A stretch of DNA of 64,000 nt from Nocardia pseudobrasiliensis NBRC 108224. Lineage in GTDB: Bacteria; Actinomycetota; Actinomycetes; Mycobacteriales; Mycobacteriaceae. Made by a program: the position numbers and the translations under genes. The notes beneath the pieces are model-generated. The model had not been told where the DNA came from and did no database searches. It saw only the letters and a list, made by a program, of their open reading frames with translations. Every line of letters starts with the position of its first letter. The stretch's first letter is position 1. This document shows positions 48,520 through 57,325 of the stretch, in pieces. Where the stretch lies: NCBI RefSeq assembly GCF_001613105.1, contig NZ_BDBS01000045.1, positions 1 through 64,000 on the forward strand, given 5' to 3'.

Positions 48520-49173
48520 ATGCCGACGATCATGTCCAGTGAACGGGCGGAGGTCGCCGAGGTCTGCGGGCGGCTGGCACGGGCGGGCCTACTGATCGGG
48601 ACCGCTGGCAATGTGAGTGTGCGCGTGCGGGATCGGGTCGCGGTCACCGCGACCGGGACGGTACTGGAGCAAATCACGCCCGAGGAGGTCACGGTCGTGG
48701 ATCTCGCGGGCGACGTGGTCGCCGGAGAGCTGGCCCCCACCTCGGAACTCCAGTTGCACCTGGGGATCTACCGGGCCTTCGAGACCGCGGCCGTGGTGCA
48801 CACCCACGCTCCGCGCGCGATCACCCTGGGGCTGGTCCGCGACGAACTGCCGGTGGTCCACTACCAGCAGCTGCCGCTGGGCGGTCCGACCCCGGTCGTG
48901 CCGTTCCATCCGTTCGGCACCGCGGAACTGGCCGAGGCCGTACGGGATTCGCTCACCGACCGGCAGGCGGTCCTACTGGCCAATCATGGCGCGGTGACCA
49001 CGGCCGATTCCCTGGAACGGGCGGTCGAATACGCCCTCCTCCTGGAATGGGCCTGCGGCATCTACCTCGACGCCCTGTCCGCCGGGGTCCCCCGCCCACT
49101 CACCCACACCCAGCAGGACGCGGTCCGCGAGGTCACCGCCCGCCTCGGCTACGGCGCGCCCAAACCGCTCTGA
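48520..49173 (+). CDS. class II aldolase/adducin-family protein
   Basis: A 217-residue zinc-dependent aldolase-like enzyme related to L-fuculose-1-phosphate aldolase and ribulose-5-phosphate epimerase. GTAGNVSVRV binds phosphate, TSELQLHLGIY provides the acidic residue, HTHAPRA two zinc histidines and LANHGAV the third. Usual length for the family. The sugar substrate is unknown and no sugar-catabolic genes surround it. A second ATG at 48532 is possible. Confidence 0.88.
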   Translation: MPTIMSSERAEVAEVCGRLARAGLLIGTAGNVSVRVRDRVAVTATGTVLEQITPEEVTVVDLAGDVVAGELAPTSELQLHLGIYRAFETAAVVHTHAPRAITLGLVRDELPVVHYQQLPLGGPTPVVPFHPFGTAELAEAVRDSLTDRQAVLLANHGAVTTADSLERAVEYALLLEWACGIYLDALSAGVPRPLTHTQQDAVREVTARLGYGAPKPL

Positions 49174-49265
49174 AACTTGTCGTACCCCTGCGGCATACTC
49201 ATATCCATCGGACGCCGAACCGGTTGCACCACAAAGTTCTCCGCAACCAACCGAGAGGCGTACCC

Positions 49266-49748
49266 ATGTCCGATCCGTACTCGTCGACGTCCGATGCCGA
49301 CGTCGCCCGCCTCCGCCTGGAGGCCGAGCGACACCGGTGGTTGCTGCGCGAGCCGATCGAGGAGTACTGGCATCGGATTGCGCAGCGAGCGGCCGACCTC
49401 GGCCTCGAGCCGGGTTCGCTGCTGATCGATCAGGCCGAGCGCTTCATTGCCGACCTGCTGATCGATCCGGACCACCACGTAGACCTCGACCTCGAGGCCT
49501 ACCGAGCGGTCCGAGACGGCGTCCCCGTCCGCTACGACGCCCCGAACCACCTGTTCGTGGCCCGAATCGCCGGACGCGAGGTCCACATCCGGCCCAACGG
49601 GCCGGAACGCCGCCTGGGCATCATCGCCCGCCTGGCGGCCTCCGGCGTGGACCTGGACCAGATCCTCACCGTGGCAGCGGTGGTGGTCACCCACCCCGGC
49701 CGCCCGGGCGGCGCGGGGGTTCGGGTCGCCCGGGTGTCGGCTGAGTAG
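49266..49748 (+). CDS. hypothetical protein
   Basis: A 160-residue mostly helical protein with an acidic N-terminal region (AEERHRWLLREPIEEYWHRIAQRA-like helix pairs) and a hydrophobic C-terminal segment ILTVAAVVVTHPGRPGG. No family recognised. GAGAGGCG precedes ATG 49266. It ends 3 nt before a very strong bidirectional hairpin. Confidence 0.65.
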   Translation: MSDPYSSTSDADVARLRLEAERHRWLLREPIEEYWHRIAQRAADLGLEPGSLLIDQAERFIADLLIDPDHHVDLDLEAYRAVRDGVPVRYDAPNHLFVARIAGREVHIRPNGPERRLGIIARLAASGVDLDQILTVAAVVVTHPGRPGGAGVRVARVSAE

Positions 49749-49750
49749 TG

Positions 49751-49791
49751 TCGAGCCCCCGCCCGCACCGAATGTGCGGGCGGGGGCTCGA
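49751..49791. terminator. bidirectional terminator, 18-bp perfect stem
   Basis: TCGAGCCCCCGCCCGCAC (49751-49768) pairs exactly with 49774-49791, with the loop CGAAT. It separates two convergent genes, one ending at 49748, the other at 49797, and is the strongest stem in the window. Confidence 0.85.
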
Positions 49792-49796
49792 CGAGA

Positions 49797-50327
49797 TCAG
49801 GTTTTCACCCTGTTGTAGAACGGCTTCCACGTCTCCGCGGTCGAGATGTACAACCGCACATTGGCCGCCGGAACCGTGGGAAGTTCGCGGGCTCCGGGGA
49901 ATTCGGCCCCCGCGATCGTCAGCCCCACCAGCACCGGCAGCCAGGCTCGCTGATGCTGTTCCCAGTAGGTGTTGATCTCCGTCAGCGTTCCGATGTCCTC
50001 GAACAGGTTGTAGCTCACGTTCTCCTTCATCGCCTTCCACTGCGTGACCAGCACCGGATAAGCTCCGGCGTCGGGCTCGGGGCGGGAGTTGTAGACGATG
50101 TCGTAGCGGCGGCGGCTGGCGGGGTTCCACTCGCGCCATTCGCGGTGGAAGTTCACCCCCTGGGCGGCCTCGGGCTGGTGGTGCTGCCAGCGCAGGAATT
50201 GCACTACGCACCACTGCTCCCAGCCGGCGTTATTGGACAGCGCCACGGCCTCGTTGAGCGCGACCGCGTCGGTGGCCGCCCATTGGGTGAGATCGTTGTA
50301 GAGATTGTCGATGGTCGGTTTCCGCAT
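49797..50327 (-). CDS. hypothetical protein with a nuclease-like core motif
   Basis: A 176-residue protein. The stretch RRRYDIVYNSRPEPDAGAYPVLVTQWKAMKE has the D-x(n)-[E/Q]xK spacing of the PD-(D/E)xK nuclease superfamily (RYDIVY then VTQWKA), but this is weak and unverified. GGAGG precedes ATG 50327; the longer frame to 50432 lacks a ribosome site. It neighbours YidC upstream (91 nt) without clear link. Confidence 0.55.
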   Translation of the reverse strand: MRKPTIDNLYNDLTQWAATDAVALNEAVALSNNAGWEQWCVVQFLRWQHHQPEAAQGVNFHREWREWNPASRRRYDIVYNSRPEPDAGAYPVLVTQWKAMKENVSYNLFEDIGTLTEINTYWEQHQRAWLPVLVGLTIAGAEFPGARELPTVPAANVRLYISTAETWKPFYNRVKT

Positions 50328-50418
50328 CGGAGCCTCCGCGTGAATCGAGACCCAATTCATGCTACGACTTGCGGAAACTGTTGGGGCCCAGTTCATTTGA
50401 ACAGGACCGGTACGTTTG

Positions 50419-51186
50419 TCAGCTCTCCGCATCCGCCGGGGCCGCGGCCACCGGTTCGTCCTTGCGGTGCACGTAGAGCTGCTGTGCGAAGGTCCACGCG
50501 CTCGAGGTGGCGAAGTAGATCAGAATGCCGACGGGCATGATCAGGCCGGCCAGCAGCGAGCAGATCGGCAGCAGCCACAGGCTCATCGCATTGACCACGC
50601 GGGTCTGAGAGGTGACCTGGGTCTGGCGGGCTACGGCGGCGCGGGCGGTGCAGTGCGTGGCCGTCGCCGAGATCATGACCAGCGGAATGATCAGAGCGAC
50701 AACGGAGATCAGGGCTCCGCCGGGATGGGCCAGGGTCGCCTCGAGCGATACGCCGAACAGATCGGCCCGCAGGAACGACTGCACCTGATTCGCGGAGAAC
50801 ACGTAATTGCCGCCGATGTGATCGAAGGACCGCAGCACGTGCAGCAGTCCGATGAAGATCACCAATTGCGCGACGATCGGCAGGAATCCGGTGAAGACGT
50901 TGAATTTGTGCTCCCGCTGCAGCTCCTGCATTTCGCGAGCTATGCGCTCGCGATCACCGGCGAACCGTTTGCGCAGTTCCTGCGCCTTCGGCTGCAATTC
51001 GGCCATGGTGCGGGCGAAGCGCACCTGCGCGAGAAACGGTCGATACAGCGCCAGTCGCAGCGTGACGACGAGAAAGACGATCGCCAGCGCCCACGACAGT
51101 CCGCTGGTGGCGCCGAAAATCGCGGCGAATCCGATGTGCCAGACCCACAGCACAGCCGACACCGGATAATAGATGAAATCGAGCAT
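50419..51186 (-). CDS. YidC/Oxa1-family membrane protein insertase (paralogue)
   Basis: A 255-residue insertase with about five membrane segments (FIYYPVSAVLWVWH, ALAIVFLVVTLRLALY, LPIVAQLVIFIGLLHVL, ISVVALIIPLVMIS, LLPICSLLAGLIMPVGILIYF) and the basic cytoplasmic loop LQPKAQELRKRFAGDRERIAREMQELQREH. It inserts proteins into the inner membrane. It is not in the usual rpmH-rnpA-yidC-jag setting, so it is likely a second copy. ATG 51186 follows GAGGTG. The DUF6412 gene lies 58 nt upstream. Confidence 0.9.
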   Translation of the reverse strand: MLDFIYYPVSAVLWVWHIGFAAIFGATSGLSWALAIVFLVVTLRLALYRPFLAQVRFARTMAELQPKAQELRKRFAGDRERIAREMQELQREHKFNVFTGFLPIVAQLVIFIGLLHVLRSFDHIGGNYVFSANQVQSFLRADLFGVSLEATLAHPGGALISVVALIIPLVMISATATHCTARAAVARQTQVTSQTRVVNAMSLWLLPICSLLAGLIMPVGILIYFATSSAWTFAQQLYVHRKDEPVAAAPADAES

Positions 51187-51244
51187 GACAGAACACCTCA
51201 CGTTGAAAGTGAATTGGGTCGACGAGAGAAAGCCGATCGAACGA

Positions 51245-51541
51245 TCAGCGGTCGTGACCCGGTGCCCTGGGCCGCGCACGGCCCGGTGTGTCCGGATTGC
51301 TCTGGCGCAGGAACGATCCCCGTCTCCGGCGCAGCGCGGAGACCGGCGGCCCCGCGCGTAGTGCCAACGGCAGCAGCGGAACCCGCGCCGAATACGCGGC
51401 AACGACGGCCAGCGCCAGCATGGCGGCCGCGCCGACGGCCAGCAGCGAACCCGGTTCGCCGGCCGGGAGCAGGACGGCCGCCCAGGCGGAGACGACGAAG
51501 GCGCACACCATCAGCGCCGTCGAGCGAAGCCGCATCACCAT
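51245..51541 (-). CDS. DUF6412-type small membrane protein
   Basis: A 98-residue protein with two hydrophobic segments (about 8-28 and 32-52) and a basic tail. Proteins of this type (DUF6412) are often found beside YidC in actinobacteria, as here. It may be an accessory factor. Start at ATG 51541; an ATG at 51535 is an alternative. It lies 70 nt downstream of the mce operon's last gene, same strand. Confidence 0.65.
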   Translation of the reverse strand: MVMRLRSTALMVCAFVVSAWAAVLLPAGEPGSLLAVGAAAMLALAVVAAYSARVPLLPLALRAGPPVSALRRRRGSFLRQSNPDTPGRARPRAPGHDR

Positions 51542-51611
51542 GACGACGAGGCTACCGTGCGTCCCGCGGTGCGCGGCCCCGCCGAGCTGCGCGTGTCATT
51601 TCCGGGCAGGG

Positions 51612-52217
51612 TCACTGCTTGGGCAGCGCGCCCGCCATTCCGCCGACGTCGGCGACCTTCCAGCCGTTGTTCGGATCCACGTTCACGGTGTAGGTGACAG
51701 TGGTCTGCGCGCCCTCGGGGGTCTGGGCGCTGGTGGAGGTGACATTGAGGAAGACGTCGACCTTGTAGACCCCGTTGTCGGTATTCATCACCTTGGCGGT
51801 GATCGGGGTGGCGGTCGAGGTCCACTTCAGCGGAACCAGAATGTCCTGCAGCTTCGGCGCGGTCGCGTCGAACTTGTTGGCCAGCTGCGGGGTGGTGTTG
51901 GCCTTGAGCTTGGCGACCCAGGCATTGACGTCCTGGAAGTTGATATTCGAGGCGCCCACCGCGTAATCGGTGGCGACCTGCTCGGCGTGGCGATCGGCGG
52001 CGGCCGCGGCATCGCGATCGCTCACCTCACCACGCGCCGACAGCCACAGCGACGCGAAGATCGCGGTCGCGGCGATCAGCGCCACTCCCGCGACCGCGAC
52101 CGCCACGGTCGACAGTCGGATCGACAGGGTCCGCGGCGTGTGCGCCGAGTCGGAGGCGCTCACGTTCTCCTCGGCCGAGACTTCCGGCTTCGGTTCGGTC
52201 ACAACATCATTCGACAT
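51612..52217 (-). CDS. Mce-associated membrane protein (Mam)
   Basis: A 201-residue accessory protein of the mce operon. A disordered 35-residue start, one membrane helix (about 38-60: TVAVAVAGVALIAATAIFASLWL), then a NTF2-like outer domain (YAVGASNINFQDVNAWVAKLKANTTPQLANKF ... VTYTVNVDPNNGWKVADVGG) typical of Mas/Mam proteins that stabilise Mce complexes. The ATG at 52217 is preferred because GGAGG precedes it; ATG 52229 is possible. It lies 15 nt after mceF. Confidence 0.88.
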   Translation of the reverse strand: MSNDVVTEPKPEVSAEENVSASDSAHTPRTLSIRLSTVAVAVAGVALIAATAIFASLWLSARGEVSDRDAAAAADRHAEQVATDYAVGASNINFQDVNAWVAKLKANTTPQLANKFDATAPKLQDILVPLKWTSTATPITAKVMNTDNGVYKVDVFLNVTSTSAQTPEGAQTTVTYTVNVDPNNGWKVADVGGMAGALPKQ

Positions 52218-52232
52218 CGCGTCCTCCATTCC

Positions 52233-53189
52233 TTATTTGACGGCTACCCGCACCCGCACCGCGCCGTCGGAATCGACGTCGGCGAGGGCCTGGGAGATGA
52301 GGCTGGAAATATCGATGCGCGGCGCGGCGCCGACTATGGCATCGATGAGCGGGCGCAGCACGGTCGGCAGGGAGCTCAGCTCCGGCTGCAATTCGCGCAG
52401 CGCCGCGATGTTCTTCTCGGTGAACGGCGCGATGCCGTTGCCGGTGGTGTACTGGTCGATCGGCTCGCTGTCGACCATGCGGCCGACATGGGCGACCAGT
52501 TCGTTCAATGCCTGCGTGAATTTCACCCACTCGGGCGCGGCGGCGCTGAACGACGGGCCGACCCAATCCATATCGGCCGCCGTGTTCTGGAAGCTGTTGA
52601 GCAGCGAGACGATCTTCGGATTCCGGCTCATGATGGCCGCCGCGAGCAGATCACCCGACCGTTCGAGATTGGGAATCGCGCCGTCGGTGCCGGTCAGCGA
52701 CTGCTCGGCGGTGCTCACCAGCGAGCCGACCACCTTCGGATCGAGCTGGTTGAGCGTCTTGGTGGCCAGCCGGGCGACCTCCGGAATCGACAGCGGCATC
52801 CGCACATTCGCGGTCTTCAGCTGCTGTCCGTCCCGAATGTAGGGTCCACCGTCGGAATTCGGCCGGAACTCCACATACGGTTCGCCCAGCGCCGAGAGAT
52901 GTTCGATGGTGACCGTGCTGTCGGTGGGCACGTGGCGGTCCGCGGCGAGCTTCAGGCCGACCTCGACACCGCCGCCGCTGTTGCTCACCGAGCTGACGCG
53001 GCCGACCTCGATGCCGGTGAGCAGCACCGGCGAATTCACCGCCAGCCCACCGGAATTGGTCAGCACCATGGTGGCGTGGGTGAAATCGGCGAGCGGATTC
53101 GCCCGCACCACGCCGAAGGTCAGATAGCTCGCGCCGAGTACGGTGATGGCGACGATGCCGCCGAGAGAAGCGAGCGAACCGAGTTTCAT
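52233..53189 (-). CDS. mceF: MCE-family protein MceF
   Basis: A 318-residue cell-envelope protein with one N-terminal membrane anchor (about 6-29) and an MCE/MlaD domain (NSPVLLTGIEVGRVSSVSNSGGGVEVGLKLAADRHVPTDSTVTIEHLSALGEPYVEF), followed by the helical region that forms the tunnel. As sixth MCE subunit it is part of the hetero-hexameric lipid shuttle. Its start overlaps mceE by 4 nt. The tail is short, without the long proline-rich end seen in some mycobacterial MceF proteins. Confidence 0.92.
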   Translation of the reverse strand: MKLGSLASLGGIVAITVLGASYLTFGVVRANPLADFTHATMVLTNSGGLAVNSPVLLTGIEVGRVSSVSNSGGGVEVGLKLAADRHVPTDSTVTIEHLSALGEPYVEFRPNSDGGPYIRDGQQLKTANVRMPLSIPEVARLATKTLNQLDPKVVGSLVSTAEQSLTGTDGAIPNLERSGDLLAAAIMSRNPKIVSLLNSFQNTAADMDWVGPSFSAAAPEWVKFTQALNELVAHVGRMVDSEPIDQYTTGNGIAPFTEKNIAALRELQPELSSLPTVLRPLIDAIVGAAPRIDISSLISQALADVDSDGAVRVRVAVK

Positions 53190-54241
53190 CGCACGACTCC
53201 GATCATGCGCAGGGTCGCGACGATGCGATCGGTCTGATCCGGAATCGGTACGGGCGCATCGGTTTTCACGCCGGTGATATTCACCTTCGGCCCGTGCTCG
53301 GCGAACGGAATGATCTTGTCGCGGATCAGCGAGATCAGCGCCTGCAGATTCGACGGCTGGCTCAGATCCAGCGGCCGCGCCGAGGCCAGCAGCGGGAGGA
53401 ACGCCTGCACCGTGCCGTCGGCGTTGGTCAGCAGCGGGCCCAGCCAGGTGAGCGAGGTGCCGATCGGGCCGAGTTTGTCGAAGATCTTGAATACGCCCAC
53501 GATCGACGGCGCGATGCCGTTCATCTGATCCACCGACGCCTGGTTCAGCAGATCGACCAGCACCGGCTGAATGCCGTGCAGCACATTGGTGTTGTTATCG
53601 ATACCGTCGAGCAGCGAATCGAGCCGGTCGAGATGGTTGCCCAGATCGACGGCGTCGGCGGCCATGGTGTCGCCGATCCGCTTGGTCTGCGCGGTGTCCT
53701 TGGGCAGGACGTCGTTGATCTGATTGATGGTGTCCTGCACCTGCTGCACCGCGCCGCCCTGGGTGAAGGTGGCCAGCGCCGCCATCGTGTCCTCCAGTTG
53801 GACCGGCGGTTTCGTCTGGGCCAACGGAATCGTGCCGCCGGACGGGAGCAGGTCGCCGAAGCCGTCGGGCGGGGTGATCAGGGCGACGTGGATATCGCCG
53901 AGCACCGTGTTCTGACGCAACTCGGCCCGCGTCTTCGCGGGCAGCCGAACCGAACGCGAGATCTTCGCATCGACCTCGACATAGCCGCCGTGACCGCTCG
54001 CCTTGGCCGAATCCACCACCGACACACCGGAAACCGTGCCGACCTGAGCGCCGTTGGCCATGATCTTGGCGCGCGCGGGCAGATTCAGCACATTCGCGAA
54101 CTGGATACGGATGTTGTAGGTGTCCCCCGATACCTCGGACCCGGGCACCGGGACCGACGAGGGGTCGAAGGCGCAGCCCGCGGCGGGTACCGCGGCCGCG
54201 AGCGCCAGCGCCATCGCGGTGACGAAATGTCGAATCCTCAT
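53186..54241 (-). CDS. mceE: MCE-family lipoprotein MceE
   Basis: A 351-residue MCE subunit and the only lipoprotein of the set: the signal peptide ends in a lipobox AVPAAGC with lipid-modified Cys at about 23. The MCE domain covers about 36-140 (IQFANVLNLPARAKIMANGAQVGTVSGVSVV). This corresponds to LprK/MceE of mycobacteria. The ATG (54241) overlaps the mceD stop in ATGA. Confidence 0.93.
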   Translation of the reverse strand: MRIRHFVTAMALALAAAVPAAGCAFDPSSVPVPGSEVSGDTYNIRIQFANVLNLPARAKIMANGAQVGTVSGVSVVDSAKASGHGGYVEVDAKISRSVRLPAKTRAELRQNTVLGDIHVALITPPDGFGDLLPSGGTIPLAQTKPPVQLEDTMAALATFTQGGAVQQVQDTINQINDVLPKDTAQTKRIGDTMAADAVDLGNHLDRLDSLLDGIDNNTNVLHGIQPVLVDLLNQASVDQMNGIAPSIVGVFKIFDKLGPIGTSLTWLGPLLTNADGTVQAFLPLLASARPLDLSQPSNLQALISLIRDKIIPFAEHGPKVNITGVKTDAPVPIPDQTDRIVATLRMIGVVR

Positions 54242-55320
54242 CGCGCACCCGCCATTCCGAATACCAGCGTCGCCAGGTCGACCTTCGCCACTCCGCCGTC
54301 GGGCGTGCAGCGCCCCGGCGCCATCGCGTTCACCGCCGCGCACACCTGATCGGCATTCGGCTGCGGGAGTGCGACCTTCGGTGGGGCATAGGCGATTCCG
54401 GACTGCCCGACCGAGCGCACCGCATCGGTCAGCACCGGCATCATCGAGATGATCTGCGACAGCGAACCCACCCGGGCCCGCAGGAATTTCACCAGTGGCA
54501 CGGTCACATCCAGGCCCTTCAGAATCGGGTCGCCGAAGGCGGTGATGAGATCGTTGAGCACCGGCAGCAGTGCCGCGAGTCCGTCGATCACCTGCGCGCC
54601 CGGTTCCAGCAGATCGGTGCGGGCGGCGATGAGCGTCGGCGCGAGGCGGGTGAACATGGATTCGATATCGCCCCAGTGCTCCTCGACCTTCTTGCCGACC
54701 GAGGAGAAGGCGTCGAAAACGCCGACCAGATGGCCGATATCGGCATCGGGCGAGGCCATGGCGCCGCTGAGCTTGCGGATGATCTCGTTGATCTGCGGCC
54801 CGGTTCCCACGGTGGCCTCGTTGAGTTCGCCGAGGCCGTGGGCCAGCGCACGGGAGGTATTCGAATCGCCGCCGTCGATCTCCTTGGACAGCTGCGCGAC
54901 CGCGTTCAGCGTCTCACTGACGCTCTTGGGCGTGAGCGTCTTGGTGATGCACTGCGAGGGATTCCAGCGCGCGGTGTTCTTACCGCTGGACACCACCGCC
55001 AGCTGCCGGGCCGCGACGATGCTGTCGGCCAGGGTGGTCGCGCCGGCGTCGGCGTACACCGGTTTATCGGCCTCGACGGCGAATTCGACCTTCACCGCCT
55101 TGCCCTGGTTGGCAATGGAAGTCACCGTGCCGACCGGAATGCCGCGCATGGTCACCTGATTGCCGACGTACAGGCCGATGCTGTCGGGCATGATCGCGCA
55201 GTAGGCCTGGGTCTTCTTCAGCGGATCGAAGGCGATGAAATAGCCCACGACGACCAGGACGACGGCCGCGAGGGCGCCCGCCACCGACATGAAGGCCCGT
55301 GATCCCAGGAGCTTGTGCAT
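54238..55320 (-). CDS. mceD: MCE-family protein MceD
   Basis: A 360-residue MCE subunit with an N-terminal anchor (about 11-31) and MCE domain (YVGNQVTMRGIPVGTVTSIANQGKAVKVEFAVEADKPVYADAGATTLADSIVAARQLAV). The C-terminus keeps paired cysteines (VCAAVNAMAPGRC). ATG 55320 overlaps the mceC stop by one nucleotide (TGATG). Shorter than many MceD proteins, which carry long proline-rich tails. Confidence 0.92.
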   Translation of the reverse strand: MHKLLGSRAFMSVAGALAAVVLVVVGYFIAFDPLKKTQAYCAIMPDSIGLYVGNQVTMRGIPVGTVTSIANQGKAVKVEFAVEADKPVYADAGATTLADSIVAARQLAVVSSGKNTARWNPSQCITKTLTPKSVSETLNAVAQLSKEIDGGDSNTSRALAHGLGELNEATVGTGPQINEIIRKLSGAMASPDADIGHLVGVFDAFSSVGKKVEEHWGDIESMFTRLAPTLIAARTDLLEPGAQVIDGLAALLPVLNDLITAFGDPILKGLDVTVPLVKFLRARVGSLSQIISMMPVLTDAVRSVGQSGIAYAPPKVALPQPNADQVCAAVNAMAPGRCTPDGGVAKVDLATLVFGMAGAR

Positions 55321-56336
55321 CAGCAATCCCTCCCCGGCACGGGCACGCACACCCGGGCGTCGACGGTCTGCCCGGACTGGTCGACCTTCACTCCGTTGTC
55401 GGGAATGGCCATGGCCGAAACCTTCTGCTGCATGCTCTGAATGGAGGCGATGACCGGATCGAGTCGATCGAGCAGGCCCTGCAGCTTGGGCACCGCGTCG
55501 AACAGCGGCTGCAGCTTGGGTTTGATCTCCCCGTAGACGGGTGAGATCGCCGCCGCCTTGCTGATGACCGCGTTCAATTCCCGCAGGCCCTCCTGCAGTT
55601 CGGCGCGCTTGCCCAGGACCAGGTCCTCCATCAGGTTGGTGGCGGCCACCAACCTGCCCAGCGAGCCCTTGGCGTCGTCGTAGAGGGTCACATACTCGTC
55701 GGCGTTGGCGATCGCCTTGGAGATCATCACGTGCTGGCGGTCGAGATCGTCGACGAAGCTCGACAGGCTGTCCAGGGTGGTCCGCAGGGTGTCCGGAGCC
55801 TGCGCGACCGAGGTGCCCAGCGCGGCGAGGTTGCGCCGCAACGTATCTCCGTCGATCTTGCGCAGCGGCTCGGCCGCGTCCTGGAAGGTCTGCACCAGAC
55901 TGTACGGCAGTCGCACCCGGTCCATCGGAATATGCTTGCCGCCCAAGGGATTCGCACCCGAGGGGAACAGCGCGACATAGTTGCCGCCGACCACGGTGAG
56001 CATGCGCACGTCCAGCGTGGACCGATCGCCCACGAACACCTTCGAATCGACGGTGAACCGCATGATCACCCGATCCGGCTGCAGCTCCAGCGATTTCACC
56101 TTGCCGACGCTGATGCCCGCGACCCGGATATCGTCACCGGCCTTCACCGACTGCGCCTCGGACAGATCGGCGGTGTAGGTCTTCTTGCCGATCGGGACCA
56201 CGTACAGCACGCCCGCGCCGACCGCGAGGATCGCCACCAGGACGACACCGGCGATGCCGAGGCGGATCTCGCGCCGCCGCTTCTCCGGTTCGCCGACGAC
56301 TCGGCGATCGCCGAACAACCCACTCACCCAGCGCAT
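55320..56336 (-). CDS. mceC: MCE-family protein MceC
   Basis: A 338-residue MCE subunit. Anchor at about 24-46 (LGIAGVVLVAILAVGAGVLYVV), MCE domain from YTADLSEAQSVKAGDDIRVAGISVGKVKSLEL to about 140, then a helical tunnel region. The C-terminus ends in RVCVPVPGRDC. The ATG at 56336 lies 13 nt inside the end of mceB, so translation is coupled. Confidence 0.92.
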   Translation of the reverse strand: MRWVSGLFGDRRVVGEPEKRRREIRLGIAGVVLVAILAVGAGVLYVVPIGKKTYTADLSEAQSVKAGDDIRVAGISVGKVKSLELQPDRVIMRFTVDSKVFVGDRSTLDVRMLTVVGGNYVALFPSGANPLGGKHIPMDRVRLPYSLVQTFQDAAEPLRKIDGDTLRRNLAALGTSVAQAPDTLRTTLDSLSSFVDDLDRQHVMISKAIANADEYVTLYDDAKGSLGRLVAATNLMEDLVLGKRAELQEGLRELNAVISKAAAISPVYGEIKPKLQPLFDAVPKLQGLLDRLDPVIASIQSMQQKVSAMAIPDNGVKVDQSGQTVDARVCVPVPGRDC

Positions 56337-57325
56337 ACCGCCACCTGCTGTCCCGCGATCAGTACGCCCAACACCTGCGGCACCTCGGCCTTGCCCTTGG
56401 AGCACTGCGGCTTCCATTCCGCCACACCGGATTTGGGGATGGCCGAATCGAATCCGGCCAGCAGGCCGGGCAGTTTGTCGAATACCTCGAGGGCCTGCTG
56501 CGGATCCGGGAAGATCTGGCGGATCAGCGCGTCGACATCGTCGGGGGTGCGCAGGCCCAGCGCGTTGAACAGATTGTCCAGCGGGCCCAGCACCGAGGGC
56601 GCGGCCGCGGCGAACTGGGCCAGTCCGGCCATATTGGTCTGCAGTCCGACGAAGATATCGGCGAGCCGGGCCAGCAGCGGCGCCATGTAGTGGATCTTGC
56701 CGCCGACCGCGTCGTGCAGATCCGACAGGTTCTGCAGCACCTTGTCGATCACCACCTGGCGGTCCTTCACGTGGGCGGCGAGCTTGTCGATCGCCTCCAC
56801 CGCGGGACCGATGCCATTGCCGTCACCCTCGATCAGGGCGACCATACTGGCGCTGAACTGGTTGATCTCCTCGGGAGAGATGGTGGCCAGCACCGGCTTC
56901 AGGCCGTTGAACATGCTGGTCACATCGAACGACGGCACGGTGTGATCGACGCCGATGGTGGCCCCGCCCGCGATGCGCTTACCGGGCTGCGGCTGCTGCT
57001 GCAGGTCGATATAGCGCTGACCGGTGAGGTTCTGGTAGCGGATGGCCAGCTTCGAATTGTCGTAGATCGGCGCATCGGTCTTCAGCGACAGGCGAACTCG
57101 CGCCTGCGCGCCGTCGAGGGTGACGCCGTCGACCTTGCCGACCTGCACGCCGTACATGCGCACGTCGTCGCCGACCTTCAGGCCGTTGGCGTCGGTGAAC
57201 AGCGCGTCGTGGCCTTCGGTGGGCCCGGACACCGGCCGCTTGATCGCCGTGCACACGATCGCGAGGACCACGATCATCACCGCGGCGAACAATCCCAGCC
57301 GCCAGGCGGCGGCGCTCACCTTCAT
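56324..57325 (-). CDS. mceB: MCE-family protein MceB
   Basis: A 333-residue MCE subunit. Anchor at about 7-27, MCE domain KVGDDVRMYGVQVGKVDGVTLDGAQARVRLSLKTDAPIYDNSKLAIRYQNLTGQRYIDL (about 50-110), helical remainder, and a C-terminal cysteine pair (QCSKGK...AVCAG) typical of MceB. Overlaps mceA by 4 nt (ATGA). Confidence 0.92.
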   Translation of the reverse strand: MKVSAAAWRLGLFAAVMIVVLAIVCTAIKRPVSGPTEGHDALFTDANGLKVGDDVRMYGVQVGKVDGVTLDGAQARVRLSLKTDAPIYDNSKLAIRYQNLTGQRYIDLQQQPQPGKRIAGGATIGVDHTVPSFDVTSMFNGLKPVLATISPEEINQFSASMVALIEGDGNGIGPAVEAIDKLAAHVKDRQVVIDKVLQNLSDLHDAVGGKIHYMAPLLARLADIFVGLQTNMAGLAQFAAAAPSVLGPLDNLFNALGLRTPDDVDALIRQIFPDPQQALEVFDKLPGLLAGFDSAIPKSGVAEWKPQCSKGKAEVPQVLGVLIAGQQVAVCAG

